From assembly GCA_044350895.1 (NCBI GenBank), contig JBILGT010000009.1:1-44111 (forward strand): a stretch of DNA of 44,111 nucleotides, in the 5' to 3' direction. Within the stretch, counting starts at the first letter, position 1; every line of letters starts with the position of its first letter. The notes under the pieces were generated by a model. That model searched no databases. It saw only the letters and a list, made by a program, of their open reading frames with translations, and had not been told where the DNA came from. This DNA comes from OMIS01 sp044350895. Its GTDB lineage: Bacteria > Patescibacteriota > Microgenomatia > UBA1400 > PJMF01. A program made the translations under genes and the position numbers. Of this stretch, positions 24,705 through 33,846 are shown piece by piece.

Positions 24705-24713
24705 AGTATAGCA
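24705..24713 (-). promoter_or_regulatory. Extended -10 TGCTATACT of the sigma gene
   Basis: TGCTATACT on the minus strand ends 10 nt before ATG 24694, between it and the stop of the YgjP-type gene. It gives the sigma gene its own promoter, separate from the restriction operon. Confidence 0.5.
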
Positions 24714-24726
24714 GGTGGAGAAAGTT

Positions 24727-25425
24727 TTATAACATTCTTAGTTCTAATTTTTCCTTTATCTTTTCCCACTCGGGAGACATTTTGTTCAAATACTCAAAAT
24801 ATTTTTTACTATGATCTTTATACTTCATGTGACAAAGTTCATGCGTAATCACATAATCAATACATTCAGTTGGTGCTTTAATGAGTTCTGGATTAAGTAT
24901 TATCTTTTTATTACTAATAAAACTTCCCCATCGTTTTGGCATCTTTCTAATTGTTAGATCTGGAAGAGTTTTTAGTGCAAATTTTTTTGCTATTACTACA
25001 TATCGTTTAAGAAAAACAGTCTGAGCTTTCCGTCTATACCAATTCAATAGAATTCTCATATTCAACTCTGAGTCTCTCACACTGCCGGTAGTGTACAAAG
25101 TTATTTTGCCTTTATAAAAAATGACATCTTCACTTTTTGATTTTTTTACCTCCAATGTATAGAGCCTCCCCAGGTACAGAAATCCTTCACCAGCAACATA
25201 TTCCTTTTGGTAAACTTGCTTTTTATATTTTTTAAAAAAACGCAACTGCCTTTCTAACCAAAGCCATTTTCTGCGCAGAAAAAGTTCAATTCTTTCTTGT
25301 GAAGCCTGAGAAGGTGCCTTGAGCACTATACTCATATCTGGCTGCACTGTTAGAGCCAATGTTTTGCGGTTTTGCCGTACTAACTCATAGTCATATTTGT
25401 ATGAACCGTAAAAAAATTGTTTCAT
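24727..25425 (-). CDS. YgjP-type (DUF45/M48-like) metallopeptidase of the restriction operon
   Basis: 232 aa. HELCH (195-199) with His205 as third ligand (KYKDHSKKYFEYL) is the gluzincin-like zinc site of the YgjP/SprT-like group, and KMPKRWGSFISNKKIILNPELI is the family's second hallmark. The N-terminal half is a basic beta-rich domain. Its ATG overlaps the HsdR stop (ATGA, 25422-25425), so translation is coupled to the restriction subunit. Genes of this family are known to sit next to hsdR in many type I loci; the activity in restriction is not established. The codon use and AT-rich, Lys-rich character are like its operon. Confidence 0.9.
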   Translation of the reverse strand: MKQFFYGSYKYDYELVRQNRKTLALTVQPDMSIVLKAPSQASQERIELFLRRKWLWLERQLRFFKKYKKQVYQKEYVAGEGFLYLGRLYTLEVKKSKSEDVIFYKGKITLYTTGSVRDSELNMRILLNWYRRKAQTVFLKRYVVIAKKFALKTLPDLTIRKMPKRWGSFISNKKIILNPELIKAPTECIDYVITHELCHMKYKDHSKKYFEYLNKMSPEWEKIKEKLELRML

Positions 25426-28400
25426 GCAGTGAATAATTGATAATTATTCTGAGCAAGCTGTAGTGCGCGCTCTATAAGTTTTTGTCTATCCTCTGCACTG
25501 AAATCAATTCCTTGTTCCAGTTTGAGAACATCATACAAATAATCATCAAGAGCGTTCAGTATAATCCGCTTTTGTTCACTGCTGCGGTGCCAATCAACTA
25601 TTGCTCTATCATGTATTATCTTATGCATATCGAGCACTAATTGCTCAAACTGTTCTTGATTTAACGCATACTTCATTACATCCTCTGATAAGTTGCGATA
25701 TAAAATATCTGCTCCATGTACATCTACAATTGCAGACGGTAACTCCGCATCCTTTTTATTTAGTACAGCATCTTTTATTGCGCGTGCTTTTTTCAAGGCT
25801 TGAATATCACTGAGTTTACGTTCACGCATATCGTCCAAAAGCTTGCTTATCTTTTGTGAAAATCGAGTGTAAAAGACTGGATCCATTTCTAATTTTTCAG
25901 TAATTGTTCTACTCATCTGAGCTGCGATAGCCTCAGCTTTGGAAGCATCGGAGTGTAGTTGCTCTACTGCTTCATCAAAAGCTTCTTTGTCTGATAAAGA
26001 AATCTGCTTGGTAAGTAGCTCAGCTTCTTCAGCTTTAATATTCTTATCTAAAATTTTAATGAGAGCACGTTTATACATTGAGAAATCAGAGTTTTCTGCA
26101 TACCGCAAGTTGGCAGTTTGACGAAGTCGCACAAATTGCTTGAGCTCTTTGCGATAGATATCAATATGATCAAAATTATGAACAAATTCCTTGAGTGCCA
26201 TGCACTCTGCAAATGTTCTTAAGAAGCTGTTCAGTAATTCATAGAATTGTTTACGTGTAGGTTCATCTCCTAAGAAGCGCAAGTAGGCTTCATCATCTTC
26301 TGCAACTCCATTGAATAGATCATGGAGCTGCCCATATGACTGTTCGAGATCATCAACTTTTTCATTCACATTAATGAGCGCACCTTTTACATCATCCTCG
26401 TCATAATTTCCAAAAAGTTTCATGGCAGTTTTTAAATTTAATGCATTTTCAGAATAATCAATAATAAATCCTGCTGTTTTTGGAAGAACATCACTATCGT
26501 ACAACCGATTAACCCGGGCAATCGCTTGCAGTAAGTTGTGATCTTGCAGTTGTTTAGCAAGATACAGAACAGTATTGCGGGGGGCGTCAAATCCCGTAAG
26601 TAGTTTGTCTACCACAATCAATAACTCCACGCCATCTTCGTTGTGCTTGAAGCTATCGATAACTTCTTTTTCATATGAGAATAGGCTCTGATAGTTTGCC
26701 TTAATTTCTTGCAAATAGTGATCAACTTCTTTTTTGTGCTCGTCATCTTCTGGTATGTAACCATTTTCATCAGAAATTACTAAGGCTGTAGATATATTAG
26801 TTTTAGCTTCAAAGTATCTTTGAAACAAAATGGCAGCATACTTAGATGGTGCAACGATCTGCCCCTTGAGACCAGTACCAGCAAAGTTACCTCTAAAATG
26901 ATTCAAGATGTCATAGCCAATTTCTTCAATCCGCTGCGGGTTATCAGTGAGCATTTTGTGTTTCACTTGATCTTGCAGTTTTTTGCGTTGTTCTTCATTG
27001 GCTGTTTCAAGCAGACGAGTAGTTTGCTTGTCAATTTCCGCACTGTCTTGTCTGAGATCCACATATCTACCTTCATAAATAAGTGGCAAGATAATCTCAT
27101 CTGCCAGCGCGTCATCTATTGTGTATTTATCAATAAATGTCCCAAATTTGAGTTTTGATTTATCTTTTTTCAAAAGTGGAGTACCAGTAAATGCAATGTA
27201 GCATGCATTCGGGATTACTCTATTCATCTCAAGATTGGCATCTCCACCTTGACTACGATGCGCCTCGTCAATCAGTACAAAAATATTTTTGTCAGAGTCC
27301 ACGAAGTTGGTCTGTTTCTTGCTTGCAGACTGGAATTTGTGAATTAATGTTGTGAGAACTCGCAGATCTTTATGCTGGATTAGATACAACAAATCCTCAC
27401 CACTCGTCGCCTGTTTTATTTCTTTTTTAAGCCCAGCATTTTCAAAAGTACCTTTTATTTGCCTATCAAGATCTTTACGATCTGTCACAACGAGCACGCG
27501 GGGATTTTGAATTTCAGTATCCTCTATGAGCGCTTTTACAAACATTACCATTGTCAGTGACTTTCCAGATCCTTGTGTATGCCAGAGAATACCACCACGC
27601 CGTTTCTGTCCAGTTGTTTGTTCTTCTAGTTGTGAGATCCTCAGCAGCATTTTCTTGATGGCAAAATACTGTTGATAACGCATGATGATTTTTTTACCAG
27701 CATCAAAGAGAATAAAGTTTTTCACCAAATCCAGCAGTCGCTCTTTTCGTAAAATACCATACAGCGCAAGGTCTTGTTGCGTAACTAGGCGGTCAAGAAC
27801 CTGCGTGTGACCAAACGTGTAGCCATTGAGGTCAGTGAGAATCTTTGCATATACAGTGGGATCAATTGGTGTGCTAATAACTTCTTTGACTTGATTCTCA
27901 TACGCCACTTTAAACGCATCACGATACTTCCATTCTTCTTCTATTAGCTCTCGCTCTTTCCAACGCGCATAAAATTTACTAGGAGTCCCTGTCACTCCAT
28001 ACTTGCAGTCTTCCTTATTTGAAGCAATTAACAGCTGGATATATGCAAAAAGCTTAGGATAATGATTTGGATCCTGATAGCCACGCAGCTGAGCAATGCC
28101 GTTCTCAAGTTCAGTTGATGATTTTTTATTTTCAATAACTGCAAATGGGATACCATTTACATAGATACAGATATCCAAACGAATTGTGCCTTTACCGGTT
28201 GCCACTACTTCCACGGCCACAGCAAAATCATTATTTTCTGGAGTATCAAAATCTATATAGCGAATACTTTTTGACTCATAACTGCCATCATGAAAAACCT
28301 TGACAGTCTTACCACCAAGGCGTGGCATAATCATGCTGTAAATTTTCTTGGATGTATCTTGCAAGCCCTCAAACGGGATATTCTCTAGTTCATCAATCAC

Positions 28401-28628
28401 TTCTGCAATATCTTTTTCACTAAAGTGATATTCTGTGCCACGATGCTCATAGCTATTTATTTTTGATAACATTCGTTGCGCAGTATGGCGCAAAATAAAA
28501 CGGCTGGTGTCCCCACCACGTTCTTGTTCAAGCTCTGCTGCAGTGATGAACCGGTAACCCAAGTTAATCAGTAGCTCTACAGCAGGTAGTTGTGATTGTT
28601 TGGTTTCATCAAAGTTAAGTTTGCTCAT
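25422..28628 (-). CDS. hsdR: Type I restriction enzyme HsdR
   Basis: 1068 aa from ATG 28628 (a GTG three bases earlier is also possible). N-terminal PD-(D/E)XK nuclease: RLDICIYVNGIPFAVIENKKS with Asp and ExK (about 152-168). SF2 translocase: GGILWHTQGSGKSLTM (Walker A near 352), VTDRKDLDRQ, FVLIDEAHRSQGG (DEAH, motif II), AFTGTPLLKKD (III), and LIVVDKLLTGFDAP with QAIARVNRLY (V-VI). A long helical C-terminus binds the HsdM/HsdS core. It translocates DNA and cuts far from unmethylated sites. It overlaps the RhuM gene start-to-end by about 14 nt and the peptidase gene by 4 nt. Confidence 0.97.
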   Translation of the reverse strand: MSKLNFDETKQSQLPAVELLINLGYRFITAAELEQERGGDTSRFILRHTAQRMLSKINSYEHRGTEYHFSEKDIAEVIDELENIPFEGLQDTSKKIYSMIMPRLGGKTVKVFHDGSYESKSIRYIDFDTPENNDFAVAVEVVATGKGTIRLDICIYVNGIPFAVIENKKSSTELENGIAQLRGYQDPNHYPKLFAYIQLLIASNKEDCKYGVTGTPSKFYARWKERELIEEEWKYRDAFKVAYENQVKEVISTPIDPTVYAKILTDLNGYTFGHTQVLDRLVTQQDLALYGILRKERLLDLVKNFILFDAGKKIIMRYQQYFAIKKMLLRISQLEEQTTGQKRRGGILWHTQGSGKSLTMVMFVKALIEDTEIQNPRVLVVTDRKDLDRQIKGTFENAGLKKEIKQATSGEDLLYLIQHKDLRVLTTLIHKFQSASKKQTNFVDSDKNIFVLIDEAHRSQGGDANLEMNRVIPNACYIAFTGTPLLKKDKSKLKFGTFIDKYTIDDALADEIILPLIYEGRYVDLRQDSAEIDKQTTRLLETANEEQRKKLQDQVKHKMLTDNPQRIEEIGYDILNHFRGNFAGTGLKGQIVAPSKYAAILFQRYFEAKTNISTALVISDENGYIPEDDEHKKEVDHYLQEIKANYQSLFSYEKEVIDSFKHNEDGVELLIVVDKLLTGFDAPRNTVLYLAKQLQDHNLLQAIARVNRLYDSDVLPKTAGFIIDYSENALNLKTAMKLFGNYDEDDVKGALINVNEKVDDLEQSYGQLHDLFNGVAEDDEAYLRFLGDEPTRKQFYELLNSFLRTFAECMALKEFVHNFDHIDIYRKELKQFVRLRQTANLRYAENSDFSMYKRALIKILDKNIKAEEAELLTKQISLSDKEAFDEAVEQLHSDASKAEAIAAQMSRTITEKLEMDPVFYTRFSQKISKLLDDMRERKLSDIQALKKARAIKDAVLNKKDAELPSAIVDVHGADILYRNLSEDVMKYALNQEQFEQLVLDMHKIIHDRAIVDWHRSSEQKRIILNALDDYLYDVLKLEQGIDFSAEDRQKLIERALQLAQNNYQLFTA

Positions 28629-29643
28629 CACGTTCCTTCTTCAACAGCTTTTGTATGGTCTTATCAAAGTCAGACTCAATGCGCTGGGTTTTGTTAAACT
28701 CGGCGTACTCGGCAATTGCTTTGTTTTTTGCTTGAGTATGAGAAATACTGCCTTTGCCATCAATAATTTTGTACTCATTAAAACTTAAAAACTTATCTAC
28801 ACTAGCTGCAAATTGCTCCATCGTGAATGTCTGGCGGCGTTCAATGATTCCTTCTATATAATCAAAAAAACTTGAGACAGTGCGCTCCAATGATTTAATT
28901 TCTGGCTCAGTTAAGTAGTTCTTTGCTATCACTACATCAGACTGCAAGATCCGGCCAGCAGGCGAGTGCTTCCAGGTTTTGAGCCCCATGTGCGGTTGTG
29001 AGCTGTCGGCTTTGGTGTGAATAATTTCTGCTGCTGTCTGGCCTGTTATGGCATAGTGAAACTTATTCTGTACCATTGAGTAAAATTCTTTGGTAATAGG
29101 AGAGCGATTGTCATAATCAATGCTACACTCTGCAAAGATATCGGTGATTTGTTTATAGATGCGCTGCTCACTAGCACGGATAGAGCGGATACGCTCCAGG
29201 AGTTCTTTGAAGTAGTCTGTACCAAAAGTGCTTCTAGCTTGCTTGAGCCGCTCATCATCAAGCACAAACCCTTTGATGATGAACTCTTTCAGGGTATTGG
29301 TAGCCCAGATGCGGAACTGGGTGGCACGATGTGAGTTGACACGGTAGCCAACGGCAATGATGGCGTCGAGGTTGTAAAATTTTTGCTGGCGAGAAACCTC
29401 TCTGTCGCCTTCAGTTTGAACTTGTAAGTATTCCTTACAAGTTGCAGATTCATCAAGTTCACCTTCTTCATAAATATTTTTTAAATGGAGTGTGATGTTT
29501 TGAGGAGTTGTCTCAAATAACTCAGCCATTTTCTTCTGTGTTAACCAAATGGTTTCATCTGCCAAATACACTTCAATCTTGACCGCATCGGCATCAGTTG
29601 TGTACATCAAAAATTGATCAGTCAGTTGTAGTGAGTTATTCAT
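28615..29643 (-). CDS. RhuM-family protein in the restriction operon
   Basis: 342 aa. The N-terminal RhuM domain is clear: VEVYLADETIWLTQKKMAELF is close to the typical start (IEVYLADETIWLTQKKMAEL here), followed by TPQNITLHLKNIYEEGELDE, QKFYNLDAIIAVGYRVNS and RATQFRIWATNTLKEFIIKGF. The C-terminal half has GLKTWKHSPAGRIL and KNYLTEPEIKSLERTVSSFFDYIEG, found in the long form of the family. RhuM was named as a virulence-linked protein; it is very common inside type I restriction loci and next to toxin-like genes, but its biochemical role is unknown. It overlaps hsdS by 8 nt and hsdR by 14-17 nt. Confidence 0.9.
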   Translation of the reverse strand: MNNSLQLTDQFLMYTTDADAVKIEVYLADETIWLTQKKMAELFETTPQNITLHLKNIYEEGELDESATCKEYLQVQTEGDREVSRQQKFYNLDAIIAVGYRVNSHRATQFRIWATNTLKEFIIKGFVLDDERLKQARSTFGTDYFKELLERIRSIRASEQRIYKQITDIFAECSIDYDNRSPITKEFYSMVQNKFHYAITGQTAAEIIHTKADSSQPHMGLKTWKHSPAGRILQSDVVIAKNYLTEPEIKSLERTVSSFFDYIEGIIERRQTFTMEQFAASVDKFLSFNEYKIIDGKGSISHTQAKNKAIAEYAEFNKTQRIESDFDKTIQKLLKKERDEQT

Positions 29644-30844
29644 TGTTCTCCCTAAATTCTGGCAGGCGAATTTCTCCGGTAATAAGTTTATTGAGTAAGA
29701 ATTTTTTTTGTGCTGCGATGAGGTCTCGCTTTTTTTCTAGAGAATCTATTTCTTGGTCGGCTGCAGTGAGGATGTTCGCGATAGCGGTTTGTTCTTCAAT
29801 GTTTAACGGCAAGCAAACTTTACTTTTACCTATGTCCCCCAAATTGATCTTAATGGGGAAAGCAACGTGTAGTGTCCTTTTCCATAGTTCCTTTTGAAAA
29901 TCAATAGACTGAAGTGCAAATGATAAGAACTTTGGATTCACTTCCTTGCTTACTTTTAACAACGCTAGAGTGACGTAGAAGGAAGCTCGAGGATTCCAAT
30001 CTATATATTTGACTGCGCCTATACTCCCAATTCTAGTCATGAGAATATCATTCTTTTTCATCATAGTTCTTTTTATTTCAACTTCATAAACTTCTTCCGA
30101 GATATATTTCGTTTTAGTAAATTCATTTGCAGTAACATGTTCTACACTATAAAAAGGAACTCCATTTTCAACATAATCAGGTGTTTGATGTGTGCCATCA
30201 AAAATTTTGCAAATATTATTTAAATGCACCACTTTCCAAGAATCAGTGAAACCGCTTAATCTTAATGTGCCACTAATAATTTTCTGTGTCAGTTCTTTTT
30301 TTATTTTTTTCTTCAGCTCAATTTTTTTGTTGAGATTTTCAAGATATAAATCTAATGTTTTCAGAACAGAGGCTATATTTCTTTGTTCTGCTATTCCGGG
30401 TAAAGATATCTGCACATTTCGTAATGTTTTACTGTCAAGATTTGGAAATGTGGAACCAGTTGTTAAGGAAGTAATGTAATCCACAATTAAATTTATGAGG
30501 TAAATTAAGTAAGTCTTATCGGTACCGTTTTTATTTGAAATTGCCGCTATACCTCTTCCGATGCAATACTTATCGTTTGAAATATTTATTCTTCCAGTTG
30601 AGCTTCCTCTTACACAAAGGAGCAGGTCACCAATCTCACACATTTTTGTAGGTTTAGTTGTCCATTGAATTTTTACTGGATGAGTGTTTGTAAACTCAGT
30701 AGGACCATTAATAAGTGGTAAGCCTACACCATTCTTGTTATATGTTTTTCCCTCTGGAGATTGGCCCATATTTATAGCAGCTACGTTTCCAAGTTTTGTT
30801 TCTTTCCAATTATTCTTGGTATTATGGAATCTTATTAAACTCAT
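29636..30844 (-). CDS. hsdS: Type I specificity subunit HsdS with two recognition domains
   Basis: 402 aa. First target-recognition domain: WKETKLGNVAAINMGQSPEG to about residue 150, then the conserved helix PGIAEQRNIASVLKTLDLYL and coiled coil up to KIISGTLRL. Second domain: WKVVHLNNICKIFDGTHQTP to EEQTAIANILTAADQEIDSLEK, then FLLNKLITGEIRL. This is the normal repeat layout, with two half-sites of a bipartite DNA sequence. The ATG is in ATGA with the stop of the gene at 30841, a tight coupling. The recognised sequence cannot be predicted here. Confidence 0.95.
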   Translation of the reverse strand: MSLIRFHNTKNNWKETKLGNVAAINMGQSPEGKTYNKNGVGLPLINGPTEFTNTHPVKIQWTTKPTKMCEIGDLLLCVRGSSTGRINISNDKYCIGRGIAAISNKNGTDKTYLIYLINLIVDYITSLTTGSTFPNLDSKTLRNVQISLPGIAEQRNIASVLKTLDLYLENLNKKIELKKKIKKELTQKIISGTLRLSGFTDSWKVVHLNNICKIFDGTHQTPDYVENGVPFYSVEHVTANEFTKTKYISEEVYEVEIKRTMMKKNDILMTRIGSIGAVKYIDWNPRASFYVTLALLKVSKEVNPKFLSFALQSIDFQKELWKRTLHVAFPIKINLGDIGKSKVCLPLNIEEQTAIANILTAADQEIDSLEKKRDLIAAQKKFLLNKLITGEIRLPEFRENNE

Positions 30845-31659
30845 AGATTGTTTTCACTTATTTGTTGTTTAATTTTTTGAAGTTCAATTTTTACTCTTTC
30901 ATCATCACTCTTTTTTCTATTATCAATAATTTTTTGGTCAAGGATTAGTTGAATTGAAAGTTGTAGTGGTGAAAAGTATTTAAGACATGTTTCCTCGTCC
31001 AACTCATGGACACCTTTACCAAAAATTTGATAAACATACTTTATTTCAACTAACTGAGATGGTAAATAATTCTTTAATAATTCAATTTTATCTTCCATTC
31101 GCATGGTATAAAAATCAGGTTCAGTGATCTCAAGGGATGCAATATTTTCATTAAACGTATCTCTTATTAAGTTTTCAAATATTCTTCTTAAGTACACAAA
31201 TGAACCTGCACCAGCTCCATGCGCTGCTAGACCTATAGCTTTTTTTAAGTTTAATAAGTCATTTTTTCCTAAGACTTTATCGTATTTTTTCCCTATTTCA
31301 GCAAATTGGATATCAGCTAAAGATGGACTTTGACCAACTTTTATAACTACTTCTTCATCTATATACACGAAATATCTCAATTCTTCATTATTTTTCCTTT
31401 TGCAACTAAGTGTTATTAAAAAATAGCCGACAGAAATATAATGCTTTGTTTCTTTTGAAATAATTGAGACAGTATCAACATGCTCTTTTACGATTCTATA
31501 TGTTGTCTCGCTATGGTTCTTTGCACTATATGCATCAACTTCATCTTCAAATAAATTTTCTGAAATATCAGATGTGTTTATAGAATGATATAAGGGTGTT
31601 TCAAAATAAAATTTATGCCGATCAATTTTTGATATAGTAACTTCTGAAGTATTATTCAT
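30841..31659 (-). CDS. Unknown restriction-operon protein, possibly HEPN-like
   Basis: 272 aa, not in the standard type I set. Residues 1-130 are a beta-rich region (KFYFETPLYHSINT, YISVGYFLITLSCKRK, YFVYIDEEVVIKVGQSP). From about residue 150 the protein is helical: GAGSFVYLRRIFENLIRDTF, MEDKIELLKNYLPSQL and IFGKGVHELDEETC, then a Lys-rich coiled end. The last part recalls the DUF4145/HEPN layout, where Arg...His helices form an RNase or binding site (here KGVHELDE); I treat that as a hint only. It lies between hsdM (13-nt gap) and hsdS (ATGA overlap), so it is expressed with them. Codon use matches hsdS. Confidence 0.75.
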   Translation of the reverse strand: MNNTSEVTISKIDRHKFYFETPLYHSINTSDISENLFEDEVDAYSAKNHSETTYRIVKEHVDTVSIISKETKHYISVGYFLITLSCKRKNNEELRYFVYIDEEVVIKVGQSPSLADIQFAEIGKKYDKVLGKNDLLNLKKAIGLAAHGAGAGSFVYLRRIFENLIRDTFNENIASLEITEPDFYTMRMEDKIELLKNYLPSQLVEIKYVYQIFGKGVHELDEETCLKYFSPLQLSIQLILDQKIIDNRKKSDDERVKIELQKIKQQISENNL

Positions 31660-31672
31660 TTTGCTTCCTTAT

Positions 31673-33190
31673 CTATTCTATCCCCAACTCTTTCAAATAC
31701 TCCTGCATCTGCTTTTCCAGTCTCTGCAGCTCTGGCTCAATTTTTTTAAGCTCTGCCAAGTTTGCTTGGATATCAATTGGTTCTTCTTCCACGAAGGTGT
31801 CCACATACCGAGTGATATTGAGGTTGTAGTCGTTCTCGGCAATTTCACTCAACGCTACTTTTCGTGAGAACTTCTCGATCTCAGTGCGCTCAGCATACGT
31901 GTTGTAGATCTTCTCAATATTCTCATCACTCAAAGTATTCTGTGCTTTTCCTGGTTTAAACTCTTTGGAAGCTTCAATAAAGAAGACATCTTTCTTGGCT
32001 TCGTTTGCGCCACCTTTTTCGCGTGAGCGATCAATGATCAGGATAGCCACTGGGATGCCTGTTGTTTGGAATAACCCTGCTGGCAGTCCAATCACGGCAT
32101 CAATGATATTTTCTTTGAGGAGTGCCTCGCGGATTCTGCCTTCAGCACCTCCACGGAAGAGCACACCGTGTGGCACTATCACCGCACCACGGCCAGTCTT
32201 TGGCTTAAGTGTTTCGACCATGTGCAGAATAAAGGCATAGTCACCTTTATCTGTGGGGGGCACACCGCGGAAGAACCGATTGTACTTATCTGACTCTGCG
32301 TTATCTGCACCCCATTTCTTGAGTGAGAATGGCGGGTTCTGGACGGCTACATCAAACTTCATTAGTTTGTCACCTTCCACCAGCTGTGGATTATTAAGCG
32401 TATCACCCCACTCAATTCTGGCAGAGTCTTTACCATGCAAATACATATTCATCCGTGCCAACTGATAGGTGCTGCCTTTTGACTCCTGACCATACAGCAT
32501 GTAGTTTTCAGAGCCTTGTTTTTCTACTTCCAGTCCAGCTAAAAGTAGTAAACCACCAGAGCCACAAGCATTGTCCACAATCCGGTCACCAGGTTTTGGT
32601 TGTGCCAGCATTGCTACAAGTTTGGAAACTTGGCTTGGCGTGAAGAACTCTCCCGCCTTCTTTCCAGCATCAGCTCCAAACTGCTCAATCATATACATGT
32701 AAGCATTGCCCATCACGTCGTTATCCACTTCGCTGAGGTCAATTTTATGAAAGTCAGCAATGAGGTGCCTGATCATGGCATTTCGTTGTTCAAGTTTGCC
32801 GAGGATTGACTCTGAGTTGAAGTCTACGCTGAAAACACCTTCTAATTTTGTTTTGTTGGCATCTTCGATCCGCTGTAGTACTTTGTTAAGTTCCTCACCA
32901 ATATTATCTTGTTCCATAATTGAGTAGATGTACTCAAACGAAGAGTTGAGTGGCAAGTAAAAACGATCGAGCTTCATTTTTTCACCAATCCGTGCTGTAT
33001 CTTCGCCAAAGCGTTCTTTGTATTTTTGATATTGCTTCTGTGAAAGGTCACTCAGGTACTTAAAAAAGAGCATTGTCAGCACGTAGTCTTTGTAGACACC
33101 CGCATCAACAGACGTTCTAGATGAGTCTGCCGCTGACCAAAGGGTTTTTTCTAGTTCTTGTTGTGAGTACTTACGTGGAGTTACTGCCAT
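31673..33190 (-). CDS. hsdM: Type I modification methyltransferase HsdM
   Basis: 505 aa, full length. The N-terminal helical domain (LEKTLWSAADSSRTSVDAG) is followed by GEFFTPSQVSKLVAML (180-195), AdoMet motif I DNACGSGGLLLLAG (206-219) and catalytic NPPF (285-288) of an N6-adenine methyltransferase. VPHGVLFRGGAEGRIR and GLPAGLFQTTGIPVAI complete the fold. With HsdS it methylates adenine at the recognised site and protects the genome. Its start overlaps the half-HsdS gene by 10 nt, with ATG in the final codons of the former. Confidence 0.97.
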   Translation of the reverse strand: MAVTPRKYSQQELEKTLWSAADSSRTSVDAGVYKDYVLTMLFFKYLSDLSQKQYQKYKERFGEDTARIGEKMKLDRFYLPLNSSFEYIYSIMEQDNIGEELNKVLQRIEDANKTKLEGVFSVDFNSESILGKLEQRNAMIRHLIADFHKIDLSEVDNDVMGNAYMYMIEQFGADAGKKAGEFFTPSQVSKLVAMLAQPKPGDRIVDNACGSGGLLLLAGLEVEKQGSENYMLYGQESKGSTYQLARMNMYLHGKDSARIEWGDTLNNPQLVEGDKLMKFDVAVQNPPFSLKKWGADNAESDKYNRFFRGVPPTDKGDYAFILHMVETLKPKTGRGAVIVPHGVLFRGGAEGRIREALLKENIIDAVIGLPAGLFQTTGIPVAILIIDRSREKGGANEAKKDVFFIEASKEFKPGKAQNTLSDENIEKIYNTYAERTEIEKFSRKVALSEIAENDYNLNITRYVDTFVEEEPIDIQANLAELKKIEPELQRLEKQMQEYLKELGIE

Positions 33191-33762
33191 ATTGTTCCTT
33201 TAACTTGTGTGTCTAGTACTGATGAAAAGATATTTTCTATTTTCTGTACTTTTTGCTGCAGTAGTCTCTTTTGTGCTTGGATATTGAGGTAGAGATCAAC
33301 AAATAGTTTTTGTCGTGAGATAGGTGGCACTGCTACTACAATGTCAGCGATATTCTGTTTTGTGACTGTTTCAATTGTACCCATTCTTCGCACAACTTGC
33401 AGTTGTTTCTGACAATGAACGGAGTTCAAATAAATAGCTAAATATTCAGGAAGTATTTTTTTTGATGATACCTTAATAATAAAAACGGACGATGCAGCTA
33501 ATAATGGTTCTGAAGATTTCACTACTGCAGCTTGAAACTTACCGCGAGATGTAAAAATAATGTCGCCAGACTTCACAAAAGCGGTACTGTGAGAAACATT
33601 GGGGACAAAAAGATCAACTTGTTCTGGATTAATGTATAAATCAGTACCAATATTTTTTGATTGTAGGACTTTCACTTGTTCATTTGAGTTACCAACAGTG
33701 GTCTTGCGGAAGGTATAACCAGTCTGAATGTGAGCAAGTGATTTAAGCTTTGATGATTGCAT
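33181..33762 (-). CDS. Single-domain HsdS-like protein (half specificity subunit)
   Basis: 193 aa from ATG 33762; a GTG at 33789 would add nine residues. It is the size of one HsdS half: target-recognition domain starting KLKSLAHIQTGYTFRKT, with KSGDIIFTSRGKFQAAVV in the middle and PPISRQKLFVDLYLNIQAQK then RLLQQKVQKIENIFSSVL as the conserved helix and coiled coil. Half-S proteins can dimerise to form a symmetric specificity unit, or regulate a full S. Here a full two-domain HsdS also exists 2.3 kb downstream in the same operon, so the operon encodes more than one specificity. It is the first gene of the operon. Confidence 0.85.
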   Translation of the reverse strand: MQSSKLKSLAHIQTGYTFRKTTVGNSNEQVKVLQSKNIGTDLYINPEQVDLFVPNVSHSTAFVKSGDIIFTSRGKFQAAVVKSSEPLLAASSVFIIKVSSKKILPEYLAIYLNSVHCQKQLQVVRRMGTIETVTKQNIADIVVAVPPISRQKLFVDLYLNIQAQKRLLQQKVQKIENIFSSVLDTQVKGTIWQ

Positions 33763-33846
33763 TGCCACAATTCTAAACCCACTACTCACAGCTCGTCAAT
33801 TAGGAAAAAATGCACACTTATGATGTTTGCGTTTAAGCACTCTCTT

